Made by a program: the position numbers and the translations under genes. A DNA stretch of 64,000 nt from Orthonyx spaldingii. Taxonomy: Eukaryota > Chordata > Aves > Passeriformes > Orthonychidae. Of the stretch, positions 37,654 through 49,600 are shown in pieces. The notes under the pieces are model-generated. The model was given only the letters and a program-made list of their open reading frames with translations, did no database searches and was not told the origin of the DNA. Location of the stretch: the NCBI GenBank assembly GCA_013397795.1, contig VZTJ01000078.1, forward strand, positions 62,428 through 126,427, read 5' to 3'. The stretch's first letter is position 1. Each line of letters begins with the position of its first letter.

Positions 37654-40600
37654 GAGACCTCAGACCTTGCTACTTTTAGCTTGTTGCAAATGCAGTGCTG
37701 GATCTCTGGCATCTATCTGCTCTCTTGCCCGTCTGCTGGAATGGCATGGTGCCTACTCAGAAGGTGCTATGCCAGTTTCAACAAGGCACAGGTGCCAACC
37801 AAAGACAGATTTAGAAAGATATCCTGCATAAGATCCTCCTGGTAGTAAGTAATGCCAAATTAGGCCCACATGCTTCATTACGAGGGATCACATCTGTTGA
37901 GGCTTGTGGGCACTGTACCATCAATTACAGCTTTTATCCCCTCATTCTCTTTCCTGAAAGCTTTAGTGAATGGAAAGCAAAATTTATGAGCCAATCAAGT
38001 GCCTTGAGAAAATGTGGGGTTTTCCCTAGTGATCTCTGTCTTGAAACCTCAAAATTCAAGCTGCTAGTGTTTATTTCCCTCTGTTAGATATAATTCAGTA
38101 TACATTAGATTTGCTTGTGAAAGCAATAGAAGAAAAACCACTGAAAAACATATTCTTTCTTGTCACTTAATACCATGAGAGAAGGATTGTGTGCAATTTG
38201 TTTGATACTTGTTAGACCCTGAAGAATTATTTGGACTGGTACCTCCTTTTAGTAGAAGAAAATGCATCAATTTGGTTGTTGTGCATTCTCAAGTCTCATT
38301 TTGGTTTTTAAAAGATCACAAGCCTCTATCTCTGCTAGCCACTGTTTTGTCTATGTTGTGTGAGACCTGAAGATGTTATATTGTTCAGCACATGCTATGA
38401 GAAGAATTCATGACCCAGGAAAAACAATTAAAAACTCTTAAACCCTCTTACTTCAAGAACGTTGGGCCTGTGTGGATAAAGAAGGGTCACAAAGTGCTGA
38501 CTGAGTGCTGCCTGCTGACTCAGGAGCAGTTACCTGTGCCTGTGGCAGTCGATGGGGTATTAGTCCCTGATGCCACATAGGCTGGCTTTGGAGTTTGCAT
38601 TGCCAGGAAGAGTCTTCTCACTGTTGACCCTGAGTCATCTTGACGTCTGCTCAGGGGTTCTTCAGGATCTCCCTAAACTACAGTATGTGGTTTGCTATCA
38701 GTGAAATATATTAGGAAGGATTGAGAAATGCCAGAGCATTAATAATGCCAGAGCAGGGGTAAAGAAAGCAATGCAAGAAACTGTCTAGAGCATAGCAGTC
38801 AGGGTACCTGAGCAGGACTGACAGCCTGGACAATCCACAGTGTCTTGTGATTTACCTTGGGGTGTAGCTGAGGGGAGGTGGGCACTGCCTTGCACCTGTC
38901 TGAACCTCACATTTCCCCTGATGAGGATTGGCTTGCGTTAATGGGCACCCGGTTTAATTTGAGTTACACCAGCATTAGGGCACAAGCCCCAGCACAGCCC
39001 TGGGATATGTCGGTGTGTGCTTGTCCCTGGGTGAGTCAGGAAGTTTGCAAGGTAAGACAGCCCTGCCTCAGCTCTGGCAGCATGGGGGGCTCACTAGAGG
39101 TTCAGGTGCTGTGCTCTGAGTTGTTCTATCCATGCCTCCCGCTGCTCTGGCTGATGGGCAAAACAGATGTAGCACCCTCCAAAATATAAAGCATCATAAT
39201 TCTGATAGTGTTTATCCCATTCTTACATCATTAAGAGAAATATGTTCTAAAATACTGGAGAATCCTGCAGACTGGTTTTATTCTCATAACGATCCAAATA
39301 TTGATATCCAAATAGTCCATTATTTATGCACCATTAGGTATTCTGCTCGTGGCATTTTCCCACATCCTTCCATCCAAACCTGAAGAACAAGTGCTGTCAT
39401 ATGGTTTGCCTATTCTTTAAGAGTTAAAACAATAAAAATAGCACAGCAGGATTTTGTCCATAAACAATGGAAACATTGCTCTAAATTCAGTACTATTTCT
39501 GTTTTTATTATGTGATCGCTTCTTTGTTGTTAATCACTTGCCCTACTTAATTCATTCATTATACTCGAAAGCTTTGAGATTAAACCCCCAGGCAGGATAG
39601 CTTCATATGAATCCTTTCTTTTTTATCTGTTCCAAGTTAGATTAAGTCTAGGTCCTGTTTAATGAGGTGCCACTTGCTGGCTTTTCATGCAGAAAGAATT
39701 CCTCATACTCAGCGGTACGTATATATCATATAAATTATAAAATATTTTACATTTTTTTCTGAATTTCTAACTAATGTGTCCTGCAGAAAACACTGTTATT
39801 ACAAGTTCCCTGGGATATGGGTGGTTGGCTACTTCTGATTTGCATTTTCTTTTTTGTCTATTACTAATGAACCTTACTGTTCATTTTTCAGTTATTTCAG
39901 GTTTTTATTTAAATTATGTCATTTCATAGCAATTTTTTTATTAATGGCAATGATAAGACTTCTTTGTCTATGTCTGCAACTCACTAAGTCAATTATTGGA
40001 ATGCCTTCACCTGCCATACAAATGTTAACAACCTGCCCATGGCTGGCAGTGTTTGGTGTTTATGGACTTGTAGGGCCAACATGGCTTAGGTATAGTGAGT
40101 TTATGGTCAGAGACTGCTCAGGGAGTGTAATGGGGCTCTCACCTCACAGTCTGAGGGGTGAAGTACTTTAATATAGCCATGGTGACTGGGGTTAGGCTTT
40201 GTCATGGGACAGAGGTTGAAGTTTGTACCTCTGCATCTTTACTGAGCTGTCTGTTGCACCACTCTGTCTTGCGGATAACAAATCCATTCCATATTGGCAG
40301 ACTCCTGATACCAATGGCACTTCCTCCAGGTTCATGGAACTGCTTGTTCTGATCCAATTTTGTCTGGAAATTCCATGCTGGACTCATATCTGTGTTTTTG
40401 GCTTTTTCATATTCTTTCCAACACCAAAACACTGTTTGGTTGAGAATGCCTTGCATGTCAGCCCCAGTATCTGTGTTCTCACATGTTGCAGGAGGCACGT
40501 TTCTTTATGCTAACCAGGAGTGTTGATATATATATGTATAAGGAGAGTCTGGCCACACTACCAAATCCCCCCTTTCTGAAAATTTGGAACATACCTGTTT

Positions 40601-43600
40601 TCACCTGTTTTTATTTCAGGACAGGGAATGAGAAAACAAAGCCATAGTTCAGCTATTTTTGTGAAAGCCTCTGCAGATAAGTGGTAGGTTATGTTAGTGG
40701 TGAAAGAGCAGCTTTGTCCTGCTGAGAGAAAGTGATCACAAATAGTCTCTATCATGAAATGGCTTCTAAAACCCATTTTTTCCAGAATTTAAGACTGAAC
40801 ACCTCACAGAAATGGAAGGCAGCAACAGTGTTCATCCAGAACAAATAATGTTCCATGGTCTCTGGAGAGTTTTTGTCTTCACTTCTGCCTGCTGAATTTA
40901 AGGAGTTTGGTTACCTTGCTCCAAGATAAAGCTGCTCTTGAAATGTTAATCCACTTATATCAGTTATGTTGAACTAAGCATTATTTATGCTGAACTAGTT
41001 ATGTTGTATTGAGCTAATTTAGGCAGGGATTTTTTAACGCAGTTTCTGAATATTTCTTCCCATTTATAGAAAAGATAAGCTGTAATCCTCAGCCTGAGTT
41101 TCTGGTGACTCTTGAATATTTCACTTGGACTAATGCAATTATTCATTCAAAGTCTGGGCTTTAGGCCTTTCTCCAGTACTGGTTAACTCTGCTGTGTTGT
41201 GATGCTCTTGCTTCACACCTTCTCAACACCCTGTGTAAATTAAAATTGTGGTTTGCTCTGTGTGTCACTTCCATCTTGTCACACTCCCTGATGCAAAGGT
41301 TTTGATTATTTCACCTTAAGGACAGTTGAGAGGGTTAAGGAATTTTGTATACAGCAAAAATAAGAAGCAGTGAGCTGATAGCATTTTCTTTTAACTGTGA
41401 TTCAGACTAGTTCTGCAGATAGGAAGCGTTTTATTGTTAGCATTGCTGCTACTGATATTCAAAGGTAGAATGAACATAAAGCTTCATATTGAAGGTTAAT
41501 ACTCAGGAGAAAGAGGAAAATTATTTTTTTTCCTTCAGTTCTCTAGGTGACTGATTTTGAGAACAGTGATGGATACTTAGATGGGAGAGAATGGAAGAAA
41601 TAGAGTTAAATTGCACCTAAATATTTGGTGTGAACAATTGCTTGCAATTTATTCTTTCTTCTGAAGGAAGTCAGATAAGGCAGTACTAATCACTGCAGAA
41701 AGAAAGGCAATACTAATCACTGCATTTGACTCAGAATAGTAGGTTTAAGCATTTTTAAAAATGTTTCAGAGAATTTAATGTTAAATAACTCCTTAATAAT
41801 CATTTTTTATATATGAAAAATATGCAGAAGAAGCAAGGGACTCAACATAGATAAAAATGGAATAATTTTGCATTTCTGAAATACCTATGGGTAGTCAAAA
41901 ATTATGAATGCAAGTACTGGTACATAAATATCATCTCTAATAGGTGATAGCCTTCCACTTCATGAATCAATAAAAAAAAGTCCTCTATATTCATGTATTT
42001 AAAAAGTACAAAGTAAAAAATTAATTAACCAGTTGTTTTCCTTGCTTCTGTTCTCTGTTGCTGGGCTGTACCACTTACTACCTGTGAGACATCCAGGTCT
42101 GGAACAGAAATAACAAAGGGAATTGCAGCACTTTCAGTTCAAGGGACTAGTGGTGTTTCACAGTAGGCTTGCACCCCACAGCCAGCTTTAGAGAGCAGAT
42201 CCATAACTTTTCAACTGCATAGTGTGATGTTATCAAATATTTTGAACTGTAATCTTGCAATTACTATTAATGTTGCATTAGAAGATTATTTAATGAAGGA
42301 GATCATGCAGAGAACAAGCAATATAATGGCTCCAAGCAGCTTGCCTCCCACATACCTGGAAAAACTCCCTACTGCTACAGAGGGAGGAACAACAGCTAGT
42401 GCCAGTTCTAAACAATAGGTTTCACACTGTATCTGTTAAGACCTGTTGCTTTTGGCAACAAAAACTGACTCAAAGGCATAAATTTAAATTTTAAAAAGTG
42501 GTGTTTGGTGATTAAAGACAAACACAGTATATTCTAGCTTCTGCTGTGCATTGTTTAGCATTCAGAGGCAGTTGTGGAGGTGTTGGCTGTCTGGGTGTTC
42601 CTCTCCACCACGTATTGTTTAACCTCTCTGTGCATTTCAGGACCAGATCATGTTCTGATAAAAGTGTGGGTAATCCAGAAGCAGATGCACTTCCTCTGGT
42701 GTAAAACTTGTTGGACTAACTTAGGAGCTGAGGCTTCAGCTGTGCTTCAGAGCTGAAATGCATTTCATGGTGTAAATTTATGTGGCTATTGCTGTGCTGC
42801 TCTGTTGGCAAGACCCTCACATAGCAGATCTCTGTGGTATCTCTGATGAGGCTGCCTGGCACTTTCTTCAGCCTTCGCTTCATGTGGCTGTTTTTCTCTG
42901 CCACACTGAAAACTGAGGGAAGTGTGATGATGTTAACGTATGGCTAAGTCCTGACAAGTCACTAGTTGCACAGGGAGTCCTAGATTACAGATACTTTCAG
43001 AAACTGGTCCACTTTCAAGAACATGTGAAGCACAGGCACATTACACAAATGACAGCTATGACAGCCTAACGACTCAGTCAAGGTAAGATTTGGAGGAAAA
43101 CAACTCTTTATTTTTTAGGTTTTTTAAAAATTCTTCAGTACAGGAAAATTGGACACGTTTTCCATGCAAAACCCTCCTTGTCTCATGCTTTGTAGATGAA
43201 CACAAGGAAAATCCTCAATGCTGTTTCATCCTCCAATGAACCTGGAGTTAAAGCACACCACCACCTTTCTGGCTTAGCAATCATCTTACAGAGAGCTGTA
43301 CTGGAGAGTGTGTTGTGCTCTAATGTCAGGTGCCAGGGGGGTTTTCTGTAAACTGAAGAACCCGGCTGTGACAATGAAAACATGCTCATACACTGACTGA
43401 ATTCTTACTGCCTCGTTTGTCAGTACCTCACTCTATAAAGCCTGATCAGATATCTGCAAAATGGTGCCACAACAGTGGAGCTGAGAGTCCACCCAGTTTT
43501 GGATCCCCAATCCTTTGTGGTTTGCATCAGTCGGATTTTGGGTGATTAATATCTGGAGTTTCTTCATCTTCACAACGGAAGGTCACTCTGTTCTGACTTT

Positions 43601-44761
43601 GTCTGTTCTCTTGCATTGTGGAATTTGGGCACAGGGTGTCTGAAATGGCACATTTCAACCTGTACCTGGGAAAGGCCAGGGATTTAACCAGTCTTTTATT
43701 CTTCACCTGGAGGAAAGCTGGACCTGCTCTGCTGGAGTGCAAATACCCAGTAGCAGCTGGAACCCAAGACCTAGTCTGGATTTCATCCTCCCAGATGTCA
43801 GTGGGTTGCTGGTGAGCACTCATCCTGTACAGAATTAATAGGAAAAGTCAATAAAATGTAAGCACCTTTACCTCTGTTTTTCACAGCATTTTTCTCATTA
43901 ATGTTGTGTTCTGTTGGCTGTGAGCGAAGGCCATGTGTGTAAAGCTATTTACACAAATTTATTACCATGAAAAAGAAAATCCTACCTCTGAAAATATCTA
44001 ACTGTTAGACTGGAGATATAAGTGTTCATATGAATTTCTATACATCTTTAAAGTTCAGTGTTTCCATCCAATTTATTAAACCGTAAGCCTGCTTTCCTCT
44101 CATCTTTATTTGTAATTGCATTTACAAACCATGAATAATTAGAAATAATATTTGAAACAAAGGCCTTTGAGGCTACATTAATCAAGGAGAAAACTGTTAC
44201 TCATGAAATTTTATGGGATAAGCACAATTATCAATAGAAGATGATTCTTGTAGCACTAGTCTTTTTTAAAATTTTTTTTATTTTAAGAACTCATGGTCAC
44301 ATTAGAAATACAGTATTTTGCAGGAGAAGAATATTTTATCATTGTACAATGTATTCCTAAAATTAAAGTAATATTGTGTTTAGCCTCATAATGTCTTTGG
44401 GGGAAAGATTGGTTTAATTCAACTCCTATTACACATACAAAAGTTGCCTAAGTGATTTTCAGGGCATATGGCCTAGGAATGGAACTGCATATCTTGAATG
44501 AATTCCAGCAAATTTCATGTGTTCTTCTTTTACTGCATCTTTGTTGTTACACAGGAAAAATTAATTCACTCTTCCAAGAAAGTAACTCTGAGTAGATTGA
44601 AAGGGTGTCTGTCTCCTCCTCTCTAGTCATGATTTTCCAGAGTATCTACATTCCACTGGGCATTGAAGTCTTCAAAAATAGCCATAAATTCATGAGCACG
44701 AGGGAGTTTTCCTGAGAAGTGGCCAAACCTTTGGAATACTTGCTAGAGAGAGAAAAGTATG
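37654..44761. other. Unique noncoding DNA (7.1 kb)
   Basis: Apart from the partial tandem duplication at 41679-41727, nothing is recognised. The longest frames are around 105 codons with no domains. Between about 41000 and 42050 the sequence is especially AT-rich. Confidence 0.5.
41679..41727. repeat. 27-bp imperfect tandem duplication
   Basis: GGCAGTACTAATCACTGC followed by AGAAAGAAA is repeated immediately as GGCAATACTAATCACTGC. About 1.7 copies are present, with one mismatch. It looks like a simple slippage duplication. Confidence 0.85.
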
Positions 44762-44821
44762 ATCATGAATTTCAATATATTGAAAAATATTATCTTGAAT
44801 TTCAATATATTGCAAAATATA
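44762..44821. repeat. 30-bp tandem duplication, two copies
   Basis: Two head-to-tail copies (44762-44791 and 44792-44821) share GAATTTCAATATATTG and differ at only a few positions (for example ATCATG against ATCTTG, GAAAAATAT against GCAAAATAT). Each unit contains the imperfect palindrome TTTCAATATATTGAAA (complete in copy 1), so the pair could form cruciforms. Confidence 0.9.
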
Positions 44822-45974
44822 ACTCAAGTTCTTTTTGATTATTCTCTGCTATGACACATTTTTCTCAACAAACCACTGCTGGTCATGTGTTGTCTTCATT
44901 CCTTTTCTTACCTTTATAGATTAAACAAAAGGAACAGAATAAGTGGAAAGGAGCAGGATACCGTAGAAAAAAAAGTAGAAACACGTAGAGAAAGAGAAGA
45001 TTGCAGAAGCAACCTGTCACAGAACAACAGTTCTCACCATCTGTTTATCAATTCTCAAACTGAAGCAGAACACATGAAGTACACAGGAAAGAGCAGAGAG
45101 GTCCTTTGTGGGAGGTGCTGCTGAACTTACTCAACAGCAGCCTTCCAAACACAGTCCTCTTTCTTTTCGTCCTGAGCTTTAGAAGGTAAATGTTTGGGTT
45201 TGCAGATGTACAACCAGCGTTTCAGCAGTCTATGATACTGCAGTATTTCTTTTGCTTATCAGCTCAGCCAGGAGGAATAGTTGGGCCTTTTAAATGACTG
45301 TCTCCACTGCATTCAGCTTCTGGACACTGATGTATTTTTGCCTTTGTTTCTAAGCACCATCCAGTCTCTTAAATGGTTTTGCAAATTAAGCTTGAATGCA
45401 AGCTTTCACCACTATCTGATGTTCAACTTATATTTCTAATGATCCCTACTCTTTCTGAAATACCACTCAACTTCTCTTTACTGGAACCATTAGATATAGC
45501 TAAACTAAATAAATAAATGAGAAAACTATTTCTGGCATGCAACCTTGACAAGTTTATCCGTTATATTTCAACAATTTTTCAGTTGGTAATGAAATGCTCA
45601 TCTCTATCTCATTATGAAACTTTGTGAAGTTTCTTTTAACACTGTTGGTGGTGACATTATTGGGAAGCTGTGTTAACTAATGACTGTTACATTTATAATT
45701 TATTCTAAGCAATCTAAACTGTTGTTGGAAAATAGTGAGTGTCTTCTGAAGCTTTATGAATATAGTTGCAGGTATATGAATAATTTGTAACTATATATTC
45801 ACTGATTAGACAAAAATAATGGAAGTCTTGATACTAGTTGTCACAGAATGACACCTGTCAAAAATCTCACTTTCTTTTTGAACCAGTTGTGAGACAGACA
45901 GTAATTTTCCATGAGTGGTCAACAGAAATCCTGCTTCATAGTAAAGGGCTTCTTCTCCAAATCCAAAGGAAGCA
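44822..45974. other. Unique noncoding DNA
   Basis: AT-rich sequence up to the 5' target-site duplication of the 46-kb LTR. No gene or repeat is recognised. The largest frame is below 100 codons. Confidence 0.5.
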
Positions 45975-45980
45975 GCATGT
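45975..45980. repeat. Target-site duplication, left copy
   Basis: GCATGT immediately before the LTR start TGTAGCAGTG. It is identical to 46672-46677 on the other side of the LTR. Confidence 0.85.
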
Positions 45981-46034
45981 TGTAGCAGTGACCCAGTCAG
46001 TGGCTGTGGTCACAGGAAACAATGGACAATCTGC

Positions 46035-46057
46035 CACACCTGCCTTCTGCAGGTGTG
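46035..46057. repeat. 9-bp hairpin inside the LTR U3 region
   Basis: CACACCTGC (46035-46043) and GCAGGTGTG (46049-46057) are perfect reverse complements around a CTTCT loop. Each arm holds an E-box (CACCTG/CAGGTG). It may be a regulatory part of the LTR or coincidence. Confidence 0.7.
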
Positions 46058-46246
46058 TTAATGAAGAAGCAAGATGGTCAAACCATTCCCCTCAGAGCAG
46101 TGAATCTGAGGGGGATGGGGAAGACAGGCATTGATAGTTTCCCGCCGTTCACAAGTGTCAGTCAAGTTCCATCTCCTCCCCCGTCCCCCTCACAGTTATT
46201 TTAATATTCATCAGTTGCTCGAAAGTTCTGTTATCGTGTTCTGTTG

Positions 46247-46322
46247 ATTGGTTATATTAATGTATTCCACCCCTTTGTTTCCCCATTGGATGTTCCCCGA
46301 TCACGTTTTGTTTCTCTATTGG
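46247..46322 (-). promoter_or_regulatory. Three inverted CCAAT boxes of the LTR promoter
   Basis: ATTGG occurs at 46247-46251, 46285-46289 and 46318-46322, each reading CCAAT on the minus strand and spaced 38 and 33 bp apart (roughly three to three and a half helical turns). They lie 50-120 bp upstream of the TATA-like box. Clustered CCAAT boxes at such spacing are typical NF-Y sites in retroviral and host promoters. Binding itself is inference. Confidence 0.55.
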
Positions 46323-46424
46323 TTTATTCCCCTGTTTCTCCCCTTAGACTGCCCCTTTTTCTCACCCCTTTTAAAGCTCTGCACACCCTCAGATCTCGGC
46401 TTTTTGTAACTTTTCTTCAGATTT

Positions 46425-46430
46425 AATAAA
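46425..46430 (+). terminator. LTR polyadenylation signal AATAAA
   Basis: AATAAA lies 56 bp downstream of the TATA-like TTTTAAAG, which places it in the R region, the expected position in an LTR. Cleavage would be expected about 15-25 nt further on. Confidence 0.6.
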
Positions 46431-46671
46431 TCTGGAATAATAGTTACAGAAAGCCCTCCCTGCTTCTTTGCCGTCAGAAGCTGCCCATTGTTACCAACTT
46501 GTTACTGTTAAGTTGCCTTGGATGAGGCGCGCTTGTTCAAGCTGTTACTAGGAGACCAGAATTTGCATGCCCTGGGGCTGCAAAGGTCGAGAGTGGAGTG
46601 CCGAACACAGAAAAAGCTGCACTCAAGCCGCCGGGCAGCTTGAAAAGACCCGTCAGTAACGGGCAGCGGCA

Positions 46672-46677
46672 GCATGT
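46672..46677. repeat. Target-site duplication, right copy
   Basis: GCATGT directly after the LTR end GGCA, identical to 45975-45980. Confidence 0.85.
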
Positions 46678-49600
46678 AACCTTTCTTCCATTCCTTAAAT
46701 AAAAATATGGTAATCAGATGTTAATTAATTGCATTAAAATTTAAGAGGAAATGTGTAATTATAGTGAAAAATTATTAGCCAAATTTTTGGTATTATCTAC
46801 AACTTGAAAACCGAACCTCTCATCATTATTTATTATTGACGACTGTGCAGTACTTGGATGCTTCCAGTTTGCGTCATGTAGTAGTGAATAAGGAGAAGCT
46901 CTACATTCTGCTGGTGTTTTAATCACCCTTCTTTATTTTAATCTGTGATCAGGCTGTGTCCTCTGTTTTACACACAGACTTTGTTCTCAGTTTTTATCCT
47001 GAAGATTTGTAGAGGTGAGATGCATAACTTCCAGCTACTACTTGAAATAGAGCATAGCTTGGAAAGTGAATTTCTCAAAGTTCTCAACTGTGTTGTTATG
47101 CCAAAAGAAAGTATTTGGCACCATTTAAATTCAGGCATGCTGAAACAGGAATCTGACCTTTACACATGAGTTTAGATATACAGGTTTAAGGGATGCTGCT
47201 CTTGCATTTTCAGGAAGTCCAAGTGCAATAATCACAAATACTTGGCTCACCAGGGTAGCAGTGGGATGGCATGGAGTGGGAAAGGTTTATGGATGGTGTA
47301 AAACCAAGCACCACTGAAGTTTAGGAACACACTGTCACTCTCCCCTCTGCCCATGTCTGTAGAAGATTCAAGTAGGTAAGAGGACATGAATAACATAGAC
47401 ACCTGAGCAGTCCCAGTCCCTGCTTTTAGCATTCTCTGAAAACCACAGATGGGGTTCTTTTGCAAACAGTTGAAATTAATTCCAGTACAGTCATTAAAAA
47501 TAATGTAAACCAGGTTTGCTTGAAAAAACTCATCTACCTGGACTCAGCATAACTCTGAAGCAATGTTATTTATTCATGTTCTGAGGATTTTATACCCATG
47601 CAGCAGAGTGGAGAATTATAGACAAGCTTATTTTTATTGACTTAGCATGTCTTGCACTTTTCTGTAAAAGAGTGAACATCGGGAGAATCACTGGCTGTGA
47701 GTGTGGCAAGTTTGCAAATGTATGTATTTAAACTGAAACCTGAAACTTTCATTTCTTCCAACATGGATTTTGGGAAGATCTGCACACTTCTAAGTGGAGT
47801 CTCTTTGTTTTGGTCCCATCAGTAAATGATTGTTTTCTCTTTGTAAATGGGTACATAGCTGGAAGAGCCAGGAAATGCTGCTCAAGTGGTTTGTCTTTCC
47901 ATTGACCTGCTCTGTGCAGCTTTTGCTTTCTGTGCAAATTTCCGTGCTGGTGTCTGAGATTTACATGAGGGAGTACAGTTCTGGTGGCATCCAGACAGAG
48001 CTAACCTTTAAACAGACATACTGCAGTGAAACATTTCATTTTTCTGCGAAAGTGAGTCAAATTTTGCATGAGAAGGGTTGTGATAGTATGAGCCTAAAAC
48101 TGGATTTTGTTCTCTTCTCTGCAGTCCTACAAGAAATTGTGAGAGTCTAGGTTAAACTTCCATGTAAAATATTGACCAGTCTGTTTGCTGATATTTAGCT
48201 CATTGCCTTATTATTTCAGAAACTGAGGCCTGCAATGTGTCTGTGTTTTCTGATCTGCCTTTTTAAGTCTGTCATATAAAATTAAGAGCTGCTTTTTTGC
48301 CCCTCTCATGGCTCACTTGTAAGATTTCCTTTGCTTCTCCTACTCTTTCTTCATCCTTCAATAGCCCAAGGTGCATTTAATTGTAACCTAAGTACCTTGC
48401 ATTCCCCTTGCATGCATTAAAGAGTAAATTCTGAGTGATTCGACACAACTAGTACTTATTGTAATAAATCGCATATTCATCTCTTCCACAGTCAGACAAT
48501 TTCATACTGTGCAACTTCTCTGCTTTCTGAAATGTCACCACTTAAACTGCAGCATGATTTTCCCACGAGGAGGCATTGAAAAGGCCTTTCCTGAAACTCA
48601 GCTTGAAAATGTAACCTGTAATGTTATATTTAAACCAATTTTATAGCACTTACACATTGGATGAACAGGTACAATACCCACACAGTAGAGACAATGTATT
48701 ATTTTTATTTTTTTTCCTAGAAACTGGTCCTGGGTTTAATGAATTTTGCATTTGTTTTTTATTTTGAAGACACTTGCCTGCTTAGTGGAAGCATTTCTCT
48801 ATTATTAGGCTTTGCAGCTGCAGAAATAGTTACTTTCAGACATCTCTCTGAGATGATATACATCATAGCAAAAACTCAGGTACTGCACATGTCGTTTCCT
48901 ATACTTGAACTAAACAGCACCAAAGTCATCCTGAAGTTTGTGACTTTTCAGGGGAAAGTTGCTTTTATACTGGTGAAAGATGATGAAGTGTTTGTTTTAC
49001 AAAGAACTCCGTGAAGACAGAGAAAGGGGAAAATGAATAATCATGTTTAATCTGAAATGTGTTTGGTGCATTTGTCTCAATTTTTCAGTGAACCACACAG
49101 CAATGTGTCTGCAAGTACCCAATAGAGCAGAACTGTCCTGAAAAGCCTCCACTCATTGCAGTATTTCATAAATCCCAGAGAAACTACCGGAAACAGTTTG
49201 GAAAAACTCACTAAGAGGAAAACAAATTACGAATTAATTAAAAAACACATATTGAATTAAAAATACAAATTGGCCAATTTCTGTCAGCTTCAAACATGGT
49301 CATTAAAAGGATCAGCACCAGACCCCCCAGTATGGCCACTGCTGCTCCTCAGGGACACCAGGGGAGAAGCTGGCACAACTTGGACAAAACACAACATCAG
49401 CCCCTGTCAAGTAAGGCCAGTGGGGAATTTCTCTTGAAATGTCTAAAGAATGTCAGATCATACCAATAAAAAATTTCAGTCCAGAACTATTCATCATATG
49501 CAGGGCTTCTTAATGGATTTGAGTATATTTCTCCTGTGTAATAAAATACAGAAAGCACACACTTTTCAATTATTTTTGTAATTAATGAAATTGAGCCACC

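Larger units (their letters stand above)
45981..46671 (+). mobile_element. Solo LTR of an endogenous retrovirus, ERVK-like, 691 bp
   Basis: The element begins TGTAGCAGTG and ends GGGCAGCGGCA, the canonical TG...CA form, and is bounded by perfect 6-bp duplications GCATGT. Six-base duplications are usual for ERVK/betaretrovirus-like integrations. Plus-strand signals are in the expected order: U3 with three inverted CCAAT boxes (ATTGG at 46247, 46285 and 46318), a TATA-like TTTTAAAG at 46369-46376, and AATAAA at 46425-46430, followed by about 225 bp of U5. No internal gag, pol or env sequence adjoins, so this is a solo LTR left by recombination between two LTRs. The matching duplications show that no flanking sequence was lost. 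I cannot name the family. Confidence 0.82.
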
